This document shows positions 52,187 through 60,940 of a DNA stretch of 64,000 nt, one piece after another. Within the stretch, counting starts at the first letter, position 1. Every line of letters begins with the position of its first letter. The stretch spans positions 62,001-126,000 of the forward strand of contig DASXOZ010000015.1 of NCBI GenBank assembly GCA_036493895.1. Reading direction: 5' to 3'. The translations under genes and the position numbers were made by a program. Under the pieces are notes generated by a model. That model was not told the origin of the DNA. It worked only from the letters and a program-made list of their open reading frames with translations, and searched no databases. This stretch comes from Candidatus Binatia bacterium. Its GTDB lineage: Bacteria > Desulfobacterota > Binatia > UBA1149 > CAITLU01.

Positions 52187-54456
52187 ATCGGCGACGACCA
52201 CGCCCTCTCCTCGCTCGGCGCGAGGCAATCGTCGTCGAAAGGGGTGCGCCAGTCGCCGTAGCACGGGTTGACGCTCGTGCACGGCCCCTTGTCGCCTGCC
52301 TTGCAGCGCAGTCCAGCGGCATTGATCGCCGGCGTCGGCTCCTGGATCGCGCGAACGTAGTACAGCGCGTCGCGCGAGCCCGGCCCGAAGTCGTCGTCGG
52401 CGAACTCGCCGACGCAGCCCGACGACTCGCCCGAGCACGGAATCGTCTTCCACGGATCCTCGATGAGGCCGGCGATCGGCTCGCCGGGACGCACCTGCGG
52501 GCGGATGCGGACGATCTCCAGGCGCCGGATGACGTGGCGGCGTTCGCCGGGGTTGTAACACTCGCCGCCGCACAGCGACTCGATCCTGTCGGCGCCGAGC
52601 CCGGTCGCCGCATAGTCGGGGCAGCCCGGCTTCTGCTCGAAGCTGCCGACCGCGCGCACGCGAAAATGCGGCGTTCCCGACCATGCGACGCTCGCTCCCA
52701 TCGGTGCGACGGAATTGGCGCCGCGCACCAGGTCGAACCACAACAGGATGCGCTCGCCGCTGGTCGCGTAGACTTCGCGGCGCTGGAGCGCATCCCAGAT
52801 CGACTGGCGGTTGCGACCCTCGGCGTGCACGGCCACCAGGCCTCCGGTGTAAAAGAACGAGGATCCGCGCTCGTAGTCGAGGATCTGGAAGCGCTGGAAG
52901 CGGTTGACCTTCGGATCGATCGCTTCCGATTTCGGGCGCGGCTCGCCGAGCGGCCGCACCCAGTCGTGCCAGAAGTCGCTGCGAGGCCCGAAGGCTTCCG
53001 TCATCTGCTGGCGGTGAAACTCCTTGTAGCCGGTGCCGGGCCTGGCGGTGTGGTCGTCGCTCGATGCCACGAAGCCGAACTGGAAACGGCGCAGGCGGTC
53101 GGGGTCGGTGAAATCGCTCAGCGCCAGCGCGTACTGCACCGAGCCTCCGGGACGGTGCTCGAACGGAGGATCGAAGCAGTCGAGGCACTGGCCGCAGCCT
53201 CCCCAGTCCGCGACATCGGCACCCGAGATCGTCAGGCGTCCCGACGCACCGGCGGCAAGGTAGTTGCGGCGCGCGTCCTCGACTCGCCCGCGGCATTCGG
53301 CCGAGTCGGGATTCTCGCAGCGAGCACGGATGATTTCCCCGGCGCGCCAGCAGCACGGCTCGTAACCCGCAGAAGGTTCGGGACAGACGAGGTGCCCTTC
53401 GGGGTCCACGCTCGCCTCGCGCCAGGTGCGGTACTGCTCGGCATTGCCGTGGCCCGAATCGATCTCGATGAGCTTCTCGAAACCTTCGTCGTTCTCGGTG
53501 CCGCGCAGCGAGCGGTCGATGTAGTAACCTGGCGGCGTGTACATGCCCCAGCTCGTTCCGTGCGGGATCACGGTGGCCACCGATCCCCACTGCCTCAGCT
53601 TCGCGAACAGCTCGGCCGGGGTCTTCGCGTAGTCCATGCAGTCTTCGTGCACGTCCTTGACGTCGACGTCGTCGGGACAGGAGTCGACGTCGCGCGTGTC
53701 GCTCCAGTACGCCAGGAAATCCTCGTAGCGGCTGCGGTAACGCCAGTCGGCAAGCGGCAGCAGCCAGCGCACCGACAGCGGCAGCTTGTCGCGCATGGCC
53801 TGGCCGCTGAAGCCGGCAGCCGCGACGGGGCGCGCCGGGATCTTGTCGTCGTCGAGATCGCGCAGGATCACGTTGCGATGGCCGTAGTGCTCGTCGGCCG
53901 TGAGGCCGATCTGCGTCCACTCCCATCCGAGGTACGAAACGAGGTCCTGGTCGTGCGACGTGCCCGAGACGGCGTTGCACTTGCGGATCGAATCGATGGT
54001 GTCGCGCCAGCGCTGCGGAGTAAGCGTCTCGGCGTGGTCGGTGATGCTCCAGAAATCCAGTGCCGAGCAGTAGCGCGCGAAATCGCAGGCGTCGGCCACC
54101 GGGTGCGTGCCTTCACCCTGCATGAGCGGAAGGCTCATCACGTAGGCGTCCGAGGACCAGGTGCTGTGCACGTGCAGGTCGCCGAACAGGATCTGCTTGT
54201 CGGGAACCTTGACACCGAGCACTGCCGCTACCTGCGCGGCAGCCTTCGCGCCGGCGGCCTCGCGCGCGGCGATCACCTGCTGCGGAATCGCCTCTCCGTG
54301 GATCTTGCCCGGGCCGTGGGACTTGCCGCCGCAGCCCGCCGCCATCGCGCAGGCCGCGACGCTCGAGAAAAAGCAGGTTGCGGAAAAACCCCGGACCGAG
54401 GGCCGTGCCCCGATTGCGCGCGACACCAAGGCGAAAAAACGCCGCTGTAGCTGCAT
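52132..54456 (-). CDS. DUF3604-family exported protein, PHP-like hydrolase fold
   Basis: 774 residues. A signal segment ends A-M-A-A-G-C42, a possible lipoprotein box. The DUF3604 domain starts with F-G-D93-L-H95-V-H97-S-T-W, a PHP-type metal-binding motif, and continues with W-S-I-T-D-H-A-E and S-S-D-D-H, giving a likely metal centre. Many Cys in the second half fit an extracytoplasmic, disulfide-bonded protein. Function unknown; such proteins are common in marine and soil bacteria. The start is set at ATG 54456; the open frame to 54726 is Arg/Cys-rich low complexity and was excluded. Convergent overlap with the desaturase end. Confidence 0.85.
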   Translation of the reverse strand: MQLQRRFFALVSRAIGARPSVRGFSATCFFSSVAACAMAAGCGGKSHGPGKIHGEAIPQQVIAAREAAGAKAAAQVAAVLGVKVPDKQILFGDLHVHSTWSSDAYVMSLPLMQGEGTHPVADACDFARYCSALDFWSITDHAETLTPQRWRDTIDSIRKCNAVSGTSHDQDLVSYLGWEWTQIGLTADEHYGHRNVILRDLDDDKIPARPVAAAGFSGQAMRDKLPLSVRWLLPLADWRYRSRYEDFLAYWSDTRDVDSCPDDVDVKDVHEDCMDYAKTPAELFAKLRQWGSVATVIPHGTSWGMYTPPGYYIDRSLRGTENDEGFEKLIEIDSGHGNAEQYRTWREASVDPEGHLVCPEPSAGYEPCCWRAGEIIRARCENPDSAECRGRVEDARRNYLAAGASGRLTISGADVADWGGCGQCLDCFDPPFEHRPGGSVQYALALSDFTDPDRLRRFQFGFVASSDDHTARPGTGYKEFHRQQMTEAFGPRSDFWHDWVRPLGEPRPKSEAIDPKVNRFQRFQILDYERGSSFFYTGGLVAVHAEGRNRQSIWDALQRREVYATSGERILLWFDLVRGANSVAPMGASVAWSGTPHFRVRAVGSFEQKPGCPDYAATGLGADRIESLCGGECYNPGERRHVIRRLEIVRIRPQVRPGEPIAGLIEDPWKTIPCSGESSGCVGEFADDDFGPGSRDALYYVRAIQEPTPAINAAGLRCKAGDKGPCTSVNPCYGDWRTPFDDDCLAPSEERAWSSPIYLAWKAGTADSRSSSSR

Positions 54457-54746
54457 CCTACAGCAAGTTTTCGCAACGCCGGTGTCGCGTGCAAGCGGCG
54501 TGCGGGCCGACGGGAGGGGTTTTCCCGCAGCCTGCAAGAGCGCCGGCCAGGTCGCCTTGCGCCGCACGTCGCTGCGACCGGACACCGTCGGCATCATGCC
54601 CTTGCGCTGCAGGGGCGCCAATCCGGCAAGCGGCCGGCACCGGCAAAAACGTCGGCAAGAAACTCGGCAAGAGCGCCCGCAAGAACGTCGACAGCGGCGC
54701 CGGCGGCCGGTTGTCCGCCTCCGCATGACGTGACAGGCTCTGCAGG
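54457..54746. other. Divergent intergenic region with degenerate 12-bp repeat
   Basis: 290 bp between DUF3604 and ispH. At 54648-54695 there are four diverged 12-bp units related to AACGTCGGCAAG. No clear -35/-10 pair or terminator. Open frames across it are low complexity and overlap the repeat, so I see no gene. Confidence 0.6.
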
Positions 54747-55745
54747 ATGTCCACGGCCGCGCAAAAAGACCCCGAAGCGGGAAAACGACTGCTGGTCGCG
54801 AGCCCGCGCGGATTCTGCGCCGGCGTCTCCTACGCGATCGAGATCGTCGACCTCGTGCTCGACCACTACGGGCCGCCGGTGTGGGTGCGGCACGAGATCG
54901 TCCACAACCGTCACGTCTGCGACCGGCTGCGTGCCCGCGGCGCCATGTTCGTCGACGACCTGTCGCTGGTGCCGCCCGGCAGCCTGCTGATTTTCTCGGC
55001 CCACGGAGTGGCGCCGTCGGTGCGCGCCGAAGCCGAGGAACGGCGTCTTCGCGTCATCGACGCCACGTGTCCGCTGGTGACGAAAGTCCACCTCGAAGCG
55101 CTGCGCTTCGCGCGCGAGGACTACCACATCCTGCTGATCGGCCATCGCGGGCACGTCGAGGTCGAAGGAACGCTCGGTCACGCGCCCGAGCGCATGACGC
55201 TCGTCGAAACCGTCGCCGACGTCGACGCACTCGACATTCCGATCGATGAGCCGGTCGCGGTCGTCACACAGACCACGCTGTCGGTAGACGACACCCGGGA
55301 AGTCGTCGAAGCGATCCAGCGCCGGTTTCCGCAAGCGCGCACACCGAAGAAGGACGACATCTGCTATGCGACGCAGAACCGCCAGACCGCGGTCAAGGAC
55401 CTGGCCGGCCACTGCGAGCTGGTCATCGTCATCGGATCGCCGAGCTCGAGCAACGCCAACCGCCTCGTCGAAGTCGCAAGGACGCGCGGCGCCGAAGCGC
55501 ACCTGATCGAATGCGCCGGCGACATCGATCCGAGTTGGCTCGACAACGTCACGGTCGTCGGGCTGACCGCCGGTGCCTCCACTCCCGAATCGCTCGTCCA
55601 GGAGACCACCGAAAGGCTTCGCTCTCTTGGCTGCAACGATGTCGAGGACCTGGAGACCGCGCGCGAGAACGTCACGTTCACGCTGCCCCGCGAGTTGAGG
55701 GCGATCGCCGCTGTACCGGGCCCGCGAACTCGCGAAGGATCTTGA
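54747..55745 (+). CDS. ispH: 4-hydroxy-3-methylbut-2-enyl diphosphate reductase
   Basis: 332 residues of the LytB/IspH family: G-F-C24-A-G-V near the N-terminus, A-H-G-V, D-A-T-C-P-L-V-T-K-V-H, G-H-R-G-H-V-E-V-E-G-T, and S-S-S-N-A-N in the third domain with its Cys just before (G-H-C-E-L). Three Cys hold the [4Fe-4S] cluster that reduces HMBPP to IPP and DMAPP, the last step of the MEP isoprenoid pathway. ATG 54747. The 3' end overlaps the convergent mutY gene by 68 bp. Confidence 0.96.
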   Translation: MSTAAQKDPEAGKRLLVASPRGFCAGVSYAIEIVDLVLDHYGPPVWVRHEIVHNRHVCDRLRARGAMFVDDLSLVPPGSLLIFSAHGVAPSVRAEAEERRLRVIDATCPLVTKVHLEALRFAREDYHILLIGHRGHVEVEGTLGHAPERMTLVETVADVDALDIPIDEPVAVVTQTTLSVDDTREVVEAIQRRFPQARTPKKDDICYATQNRQTAVKDLAGHCELVIVIGSPSSSNANRLVEVARTRGAEAHLIECAGDIDPSWLDNVTVVGLTAGASTPESLVQETTERLRSLGCNDVEDLETARENVTFTLPRELRAIAAVPGPRTREGS

Positions 55746-56814
55746 CCGGCAGCGCCGGGACCGCCGCCTTCGCGATCGCCGCATCGTCGAGAAAACGGGC
55801 ACCGGCACGCGCCGTGCGCCGCGCGCTGGGCACGGACGCCGTGTAGACGAGCGCCGAGATCTTGCGACCGACGATGTCGTGGCGCACGGTCGCGACCGGT
55901 CCTTCGACGGCAACACGGATTCCCGTGCGCTGCCCGATGAGCGTAGCCAGCGCGGCCGCGGCATCCGCATCCTCGCCATCGGCAATCTCGACCGTCGGCA
56001 GCTCCCACATTCCGGCAAGCAGCGTTTCGCTGGCCGCGCGGCGAACGAACAGCATGCGGTCACCGCGACGAACTACGGCGCAGGCCACGCGCACGACGCG
56101 CGACGGGCGGCGTTGGCGCGGCGCCGCGTACGCAAGCGGGCTGCCGCTTGCGCGAGCGATGCAGCAGGATGCAAGAGGGCAGCCCTGGCAGCGCGCGATC
56201 CGTGCGGTGCACAGCGCCGAGCCGAGATCCATCAACGCTTCGTTGACGCTGCCCGGATTGTCGCAATCGACGAGTCGGGCGCCGAGCTCTTCGACGGCGC
56301 TGCGGCCGGTTGCAGAGCGGGGATCGGCGATTCCGCCGATTCGGGCGACGACGCGCACGACGTTCGCATCCAGCGCGGCCTCGCGCTTTGCCCAGGCCAT
56401 CGAAAGGATCGCGCTCGCCGTGTAGCGGCCGATGCCCGGGATACGCTCGAGCGCCTCGCGCGAGTGCGGGAGGCGGCCCGAATGCTCGCGCACGACGTAT
56501 CTTGCGCCGGCATGCAGCAGGCGCGCGCGGCGGTAGTAGCCGAGGCCCGACCACGCGGCGACCACATCGGCGGCCGGTGCACGCGCCAACGAGACGAGGC
56601 TCGGGAATTTCGCGAGAAACCGGCGGTAAGGCTGCACGACCGCCTCGACGCGGGTCTGCTGGAGCATCACCTCCGAGATCCAGATCCGGTAGGCGCTGCG
56701 CGACCGGCGCCACGGAAGATCGCGACGCTCGCGATCGAACCATGCGAGCAGCGCTGCGCGGATGCGCGCGGCAGGCGCACCGGCCTCTGCCGCCGCTTTC
56801 GCGGCTGCAGGCAT
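55678..56814 (-). CDS. mutY: A/G-specific adenine glycosylase
   Basis: 378 residues. Helix-hairpin-helix motif I-P-G-I-G-R-Y-T-A (125-133), Glu48 in S-E-V-M-L-Q-Q-T, catalytic Asp149 in L-D-A-N-V, and the [4Fe-4S] cluster C202-x6-C209-x2-C212-x5-C218, exactly MutY spacing. The C-terminal NUDIX-like domain (about 235-350) recognises 8-oxoG. It removes A opposite 8-oxoG. I used ATG 56814 because conservation begins close to it. It shares 68 bp antisense with ispH. Confidence 0.95.
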   Translation of the reverse strand: MPAAAKAAAEAGAPAARIRAALLAWFDRERRDLPWRRSRSAYRIWISEVMLQQTRVEAVVQPYRRFLAKFPSLVSLARAPAADVVAAWSGLGYYRRARLLHAGARYVVREHSGRLPHSREALERIPGIGRYTASAILSMAWAKREAALDANVVRVVARIGGIADPRSATGRSAVEELGARLVDCDNPGSVNEALMDLGSALCTARIARCQGCPLASCCIARASGSPLAYAAPRQRRPSRVVRVACAVVRRGDRMLFVRRAASETLLAGMWELPTVEIADGEDADAAAALATLIGQRTGIRVAVEGPVATVRHDIVGRKISALVYTASVPSARRTARAGARFLDDAAIAKAAVPALPVKILREFAGPVQRRSPSTRGAA

Positions 56815-56866
56815 CCGTCGTGCGCGGGCATTCGTGGACGAAGCGGGGCGGGACACTCGCTTGCAG

Positions 56867-57487
56867 TCAGTGGCCAGACGCAGGACCTGCAACCATCGCC
56901 GATACGGTGCGCGTGAGGACGTCGGCGGCAGCGGCAACGCTGAGCCCGGCGAACCGGCGCAGCTCGTCCCAGACGACGAACGAGCCGGCGGCAGCGATGG
57001 CGTCGCACAGGTGCTCGTCGCCGCGCTCGCGTCCGGCGGTAAGCTCGGGCGCGAAGGCGCGTTCTACGTCGAGACGGTGCAACTGTCGCGCGAGATCCAT
57101 CCGCGAAGCGACGATCTTGGAGAACGGTTCCTGGATCATCGCGGCGCGCCGGATCGGCGCGATGGTCTCGTAAAGGCGAGAGCGGTACTGGACGAACGCA
57201 GCGATGCGCGCCGCAAGGTCACCGTCGTAAGAGACGCCGATGTAGAGCTCGGCGACGCGGTTGGCCTGATGGTCGGAGACGGCGAGGAACAGGTCCTCCA
57301 GGTCGGCGAAGTGCTGGAACACCGACCGCACCGAAAGGCCGGCGCGGGCGGCAATGGCCGCAGCGGTGGGCTTCAGGTCGCCGGCGTCCAGAAGCGCGAT
57401 GGTCGCCTCTACGATGCAGCCTCGAGTGCGGGCCGCGCGGGCGCGGCGACCGTCGACGGTGGTCTCGGCTGCCGTAACAGAGCCCAT
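56867..57487 (-). CDS. TetR/AcrR-family transcriptional regulator
   Basis: 206 residues: an N-terminal TetR helix-turn-helix (about 28-58, with P-T-A-A-A-I-A-A-R-A-G-L-S-V-R-S-V-F-Q-H-F) and an all-helical ligand domain with no recognised subfamily. ATG 57487. It lies 52 bp upstream of mutY on the same strand and is divergent from the aldo/keto reductase gene. Two inverted repeats in the shared promoter (57510-57522 and 57533-57547) are possible operators, so it may control itself and the reductase. Confidence 0.87.
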   Translation of the reverse strand: MGSVTAAETTVDGRRARAARTRGCIVEATIALLDAGDLKPTAAAIAARAGLSVRSVFQHFADLEDLFLAVSDHQANRVAELYIGVSYDGDLAARIAAFVQYRSRLYETIAPIRRAAMIQEPFSKIVASRMDLARQLHRLDVERAFAPELTAGRERGDEHLCDAIAAAGSFVVWDELRRFAGLSVAAAADVLTRTVSAMVAGPASGH

Positions 57488-57509
57488 GGCGCACCCTATA
57501 GACCAACTT

Positions 57510-57547
57510 GCACCGATTGTGCGAATAAGTTCTGTGAAGCCGTCACA
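57510..57547. promoter_or_regulatory. Candidate TetR operator(s)
   Basis: GCAC/GTGC around five bases (57510-57522), flanked by AACTT and AAGTT at unequal distance, and TGTGA/TCACA around five bases (57533-57547). Both lie within 60 bp of the TetR start. Arms are short, so confidence is moderate. Confidence 0.45.
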
Positions 57548-57693
57548 CTTGCCTTCCCACTGGCGCAGCGGCCCGGCCGCGGGCAAAGGGTGCGCATGAG
57601 GTTTCACCCCCGTCCAGGGGGCTTGAATCCCGGTTCAGGTTCAGCCGGCCGCGCCGAATTTTCGCCGACACCGCCGCAGGAGCAGTCAACGCA

Positions 57694-58710
57694 ATGAAAA
57701 CCCGCCGTCTCGGCCGCAGCGGCCTCGTCGTCTCCGAAATCTGCATGGGCACGATGACTTTCGGAGTTCAGGCCGACGAGGCCGAAAGCTCGGCCATCCT
57801 CGATAAAGCGTTCGCGGCCGGCGTAAATTTCCTTGATGTGGCAGAGGTTTACCCGGTTCCACCGTCGCCTGCCTACGCCGGGCGCAGCGAGGAGATCGTC
57901 GGGCGCTGGCTCAAAGGGCGGCCGCGCGACTCGGTGATCGTCGCGACCAAGGTCGCTGGGCCGAGCGGAGGGTGGTTCGTGGCGCCGGTGCGCTCGGGCA
58001 ACACGGGCCTGGACCGCCACTCCATCCGTATCGCCATCGAGGGCAGCCTGCGCCGCCTCGGGACCGACTACATCGACCTCTACCAGACCCACTGGCCGGA
58101 CGCCGGCCTGGCCTACGACGAGACGATGGAGGCGCTCGACCGCGCAGTGCACGAGGGCAAGATCCGCGCGGTCGGCTGCAGCAACGAGACCGCGTGGGGA
58201 TTGATGAAAAGCCTCGCCGCCAGCGATGCGGCGGGCCTGGTGCGCCACGAGACGATCCAGAACAATTTCAGCCTGATGCACCGCCGTTTCGAGGACGAGC
58301 TGGCGCGCGTCTGCCGCGCCGAAGGAATCAGCCTGCTGCCGTACAGCCCTCTCGGCGGCGGCCTGCTGTCAGGCAAATACCAGGGCGGCGCATGGCCCGA
58401 CGGCTCGCGATTTTCGGCCTACCGGGCAGATGCCCGCAGGGGCGCCCGAATGGCGGCCCGCTTCGTCAACGACGCCACCCGGGGCACCTACGAAAAAATG
58501 GCGGAAATCGCCACGACGCACGGCGTGGCGCCGGCCACTTTCGCGATCGCGTGGACGCTCAGCCGTGACTTCGTCGGCTCGACGATCATCGGGGCCACCC
58601 ACCGGGACCAGCTCGACGCCACCCTGGCGGCGGCCGACGTCAAGCTGCCTGCCGAGGCGCTGCAGGCCGTCGACAAGCTTTCCAGTGACATCCGCTATCC
58701 GATGGAGTAG
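57694..58710 (+). CDS. Aldo/keto reductase
   Basis: 338 residues, (beta/alpha)8 barrel with the AKR catalytic tetrad Asp48, Tyr53, Lys86 and His133 (F-L-D-V-A-E-V-Y, V-A-T-K-V, Q-T-H-W-P-D). The E-V-Y-P-V-P insertion resembles the Tas/YajO-like subgroup. NADPH-dependent reduction of an unknown carbonyl. ATG 57694. Divergent from the TetR gene, which may regulate it. Confidence 0.93.
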   Translation: MKTRRLGRSGLVVSEICMGTMTFGVQADEAESSAILDKAFAAGVNFLDVAEVYPVPPSPAYAGRSEEIVGRWLKGRPRDSVIVATKVAGPSGGWFVAPVRSGNTGLDRHSIRIAIEGSLRRLGTDYIDLYQTHWPDAGLAYDETMEALDRAVHEGKIRAVGCSNETAWGLMKSLAASDAAGLVRHETIQNNFSLMHRRFEDELARVCRAEGISLLPYSPLGGGLLSGKYQGGAWPDGSRFSAYRADARRGARMAARFVNDATRGTYEKMAEIATTHGVAPATFAIAWTLSRDFVGSTIIGATHRDQLDATLAAADVKLPAEALQAVDKLSSDIRYPME

Positions 58711-58778
58711 ACGAAAGTGACGACAGGGGCCCGACGGGGAACAAAAGGCGGGTACTCCGGGGTGTCAGGGAAAAACAG

Positions 58779-60596
58779 TTGTTGCGAAGGGGGTTGATAG
58801 CAAAGTGCGGCCCGATGCTGGCCGTGGCGCTGGTCATGGGCGGCAGCGGTGTCGCCTCGGCCACTGCCACTGCCCAGGCGTCCCGCTACGCCGCAATCGT
58901 CGTCGATGCCGACACCGGCGACGTCCTGTACGAGCGTAACGCCGACCTGCCTCGCCATCCGGCGTCGCTCACGAAAATCATGACGCTGTACCTCACGTTC
59001 GAGGCGATGGCGGCAAAGAAACTGAGCGCCGGTGATCTTCTTCCCGTGTCGGCTCTTGCGGCCGGCCAGGATCCTTCGCGCCTCGACCTTCCCGCCGGAT
59101 CGAAGCTCAAGGTCGAGGATGCAATCCGGGCGATCACGACCAAGTCGGCCAACGATGCCGCGTGCGTGCTGGCCGAAGCTCTCGGCAAGGGAAGCGAACA
59201 ACACTTCATCGACGCGATGAACGCCAAGGCGAAGGCGCTCGGCCTGGCCCATACCACCTTCAAAAACCCGTCAGGGCTTCCCGACGACGGTCACATCATG
59301 AGCGCGCGCGACCTGGCGACGCTGTGCCGCGCACTGATCCACGACTTCCCGACCTACTACAGCTACTTCTCGACCGACTCCTTCGACTTCAAGGGAACGC
59401 GCTACCCGAACCAGAACCGCTTCCTGCACACGTACTACGGAGCCGACGGCATCAAGACCGGCTTCGTCAACGCGTCGGGACACAATCTTGCCGCATCCGC
59501 CGTGCGCGGCGGCAAGCGCCTGATCGCAATCGTGCTCGGCGGCGACACCCAGGCCTGGACGCGGGAGCACGCAACGCGCCTGCTCGACGTCGCGTATGCG
59601 AAGATCGACCCTAGCCTGGTGATGGTCGCAGGCAATGCGCCGGACGATGCGGACGAAGGAGCGTCGGAAGGTACTGCCGTCGCAGCCGCACCGGCCGCGG
59701 CAGGCGGGGCGCCGACAGCCGCCGCTGCGACGACTGCCGTCGCAACCTCGGAGTCGTTTTCCACTCCTGCCGGCGCGGTGACACTCGCATCGGCGCAGGC
59801 CCTGGCGCTGCCGAACGGCACTGCCAACCTGCTCGCCTACGCCAGCCCGACACCCGGACCGGTGGGCAGCAGGCCCGAAGCTCCCGATCATCCTCAAGCT
59901 GCCGGCTACGGCGCAGCTTCGGCAGCACCCTCCAGTGCGCCCTCGGCATCTTCACCGCCGCACTCCCCCGGACGTCCGAATTCCGGTGCCACCGCAGAAC
60001 TGGCGTCGGCAACTACCCACGCGGAGCTTCCCCTGGTCACTTCGCAGGCGCCTGCCACCGAAGAGGTTACCGAGGGCACGATCGAACGGGAGCTGATGAC
60101 GGGAACTGCGGCGCCGAACGCGCCAGTGGAAACCAGGCTCTCGCGAGCCGAGCATACAGCAGGGCGCGTACCTGGAGAGTCGTCGCCTGCGGCGGCACGC
60201 ACGAACGAGGCCCCGTCGAGGCAGCAAGCCGCGCCCTCGCCGAGCTCACCCGATCGCGCCAAGGCGGCCGCCGCATCGGCTCCTGTTTCTGCGGCTGGGG
60301 CGGACACGATCGTCCCGGCCTCCGACGGCAGCAGGGGCTGGTCGGTGCAGGTCGGACTGTTCCGCGATGCGACCATCGCGCGTCGCCGGGGCGAGGAAGC
60401 GCGCAGCCTGATGCCGGCGCAGATTCGCGGAGCGGATCTGGTCATCGGCCGGGCCGTCGACGGAGTTCACGTCACGTCCCGGATCAGCCGCCTGACCGAG
60501 CAGGACGCCCGCCTGGCCTGCAGCGAGCTGGAGCGAGGGCGCGTGCCGTGCATCGTCATTCCGCCGGGTCACCCGCTGGTCGTCGCGACAAACTGA
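58779..60596 (+). CDS. D-alanyl-D-alanine carboxypeptidase with C-terminal SPOR domain
   Basis: 605 residues: signal peptide (1-33), S11-family penicillin-binding domain with S63-L-T-K66, S123-A-N125 and K226-T-G228, a long Ala/Pro/Ser-rich linker (about 290-515), and a SPOR domain (about 522-600, W-S-V-Q-V-G-L-F) that binds denuded septal glycan. It trims D-Ala from peptidoglycan stem peptides, probably at the septum. Start TTG 58779 is preceded by an AGGG; ATG 58815 is an alternative. The SPOR fusion is typical of alpha- and deltaproteobacterial DacD/DacF-like enzymes. Confidence 0.9.
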   Translation: MLRRGLIAKCGPMLAVALVMGGSGVASATATAQASRYAAIVVDADTGDVLYERNADLPRHPASLTKIMTLYLTFEAMAAKKLSAGDLLPVSALAAGQDPSRLDLPAGSKLKVEDAIRAITTKSANDAACVLAEALGKGSEQHFIDAMNAKAKALGLAHTTFKNPSGLPDDGHIMSARDLATLCRALIHDFPTYYSYFSTDSFDFKGTRYPNQNRFLHTYYGADGIKTGFVNASGHNLAASAVRGGKRLIAIVLGGDTQAWTREHATRLLDVAYAKIDPSLVMVAGNAPDDADEGASEGTAVAAAPAAAGGAPTAAAATTAVATSESFSTPAGAVTLASAQALALPNGTANLLAYASPTPGPVGSRPEAPDHPQAAGYGAASAAPSSAPSASSPPHSPGRPNSGATAELASATTHAELPLVTSQAPATEEVTEGTIERELMTGTAAPNAPVETRLSRAEHTAGRVPGESSPAAARTNEAPSRQQAAPSPSSPDRAKAAAASAPVSAAGADTIVPASDGSRGWSVQVGLFRDATIARRRGEEARSLMPAQIRGADLVIGRAVDGVHVTSRISRLTEQDARLACSELERGRVPCIVIPPGHPLVVATN

Positions 60597-60610
60597 TCGA
60601 TTCACAAGCA

Positions 60611-60644
60611 CAGCACGCGGCGCCGGCCGCGCTGTGTGCTGTTT
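60611..60644 (+). terminator. Weak terminator-like hairpin after the carboxypeptidase gene
   Basis: CAGCAC pairs with GTGCTG and GCGGC with GCCGC inside it, with a GCTGT bulge on one side, followed by only three T. Confidence 0.4.
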
Positions 60645-60692
60645 CACCCCCCGTTACGGTAGCGCGGTCCCCACCACACGTCCCTGCGACTG

Positions 60693-60896
60693 CGTTCCCG
60701 GTCACTTGACGACCGGGAACGACGATTCCTTTCCCTCGCGCGAAGTTGACGAAAACCCCGAAGTCGGACAGGGTCTTTCTTTGCGGAAACAAAGAGCAAC
60801 GGATTACGAGGGGCCGATGGCGGGATCTGCCTCGGCAGGCCGAGCCTGCAGGCGGACGGGGATGGGCGAAAGACGGTGCAACCAGGCCGCTTTCGC
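60693..60896 (+). promoter_or_regulatory. Structured leader upstream of the Cys-repeat protein gene
   Basis: Contains an 11-bp perfect inverted repeat (CGTTCCCGGTC / GACCGGGAACG, 60693-60721), a CTTTG/CAAAG hairpin near 60780-60795, a CTCGG/CCGAG hairpin near 60830, and a hairpin GCGAAAG / CTTTCGC (60866-60896) extended by CGG/CCG. No known riboswitch consensus fits. The ribosome site AAGGAG follows at 60931. Confidence 0.5.
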
Positions 60897-60940
60897 GAAC
60901 TGAGACCAGCGTTGGTCGACAGAGGGAAAAAGGAGACGAC

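Noticed and set aside
50852..53980. 1042-codon minus-strand frame
   Set aside because: A different frame over the DUF3604 gene and antisense to the desaturase; Arg-rich shadow.
54457..54726. N-terminal extension of the DUF3604 protein
   Set aside because: Arg/Cys-rich low complexity overlapping a degenerate repeat, placed before a good signal peptide that begins at 54456.
60730..60930. Possible c-di-GMP (GEMM) or TPP riboswitch, suggested by GAAAGACGG and CTGAGACC
   Set aside because: The GEMM core GACGCAAAGCC and the second TPP half-motif are absent; kept only as an unclassified structured leader.
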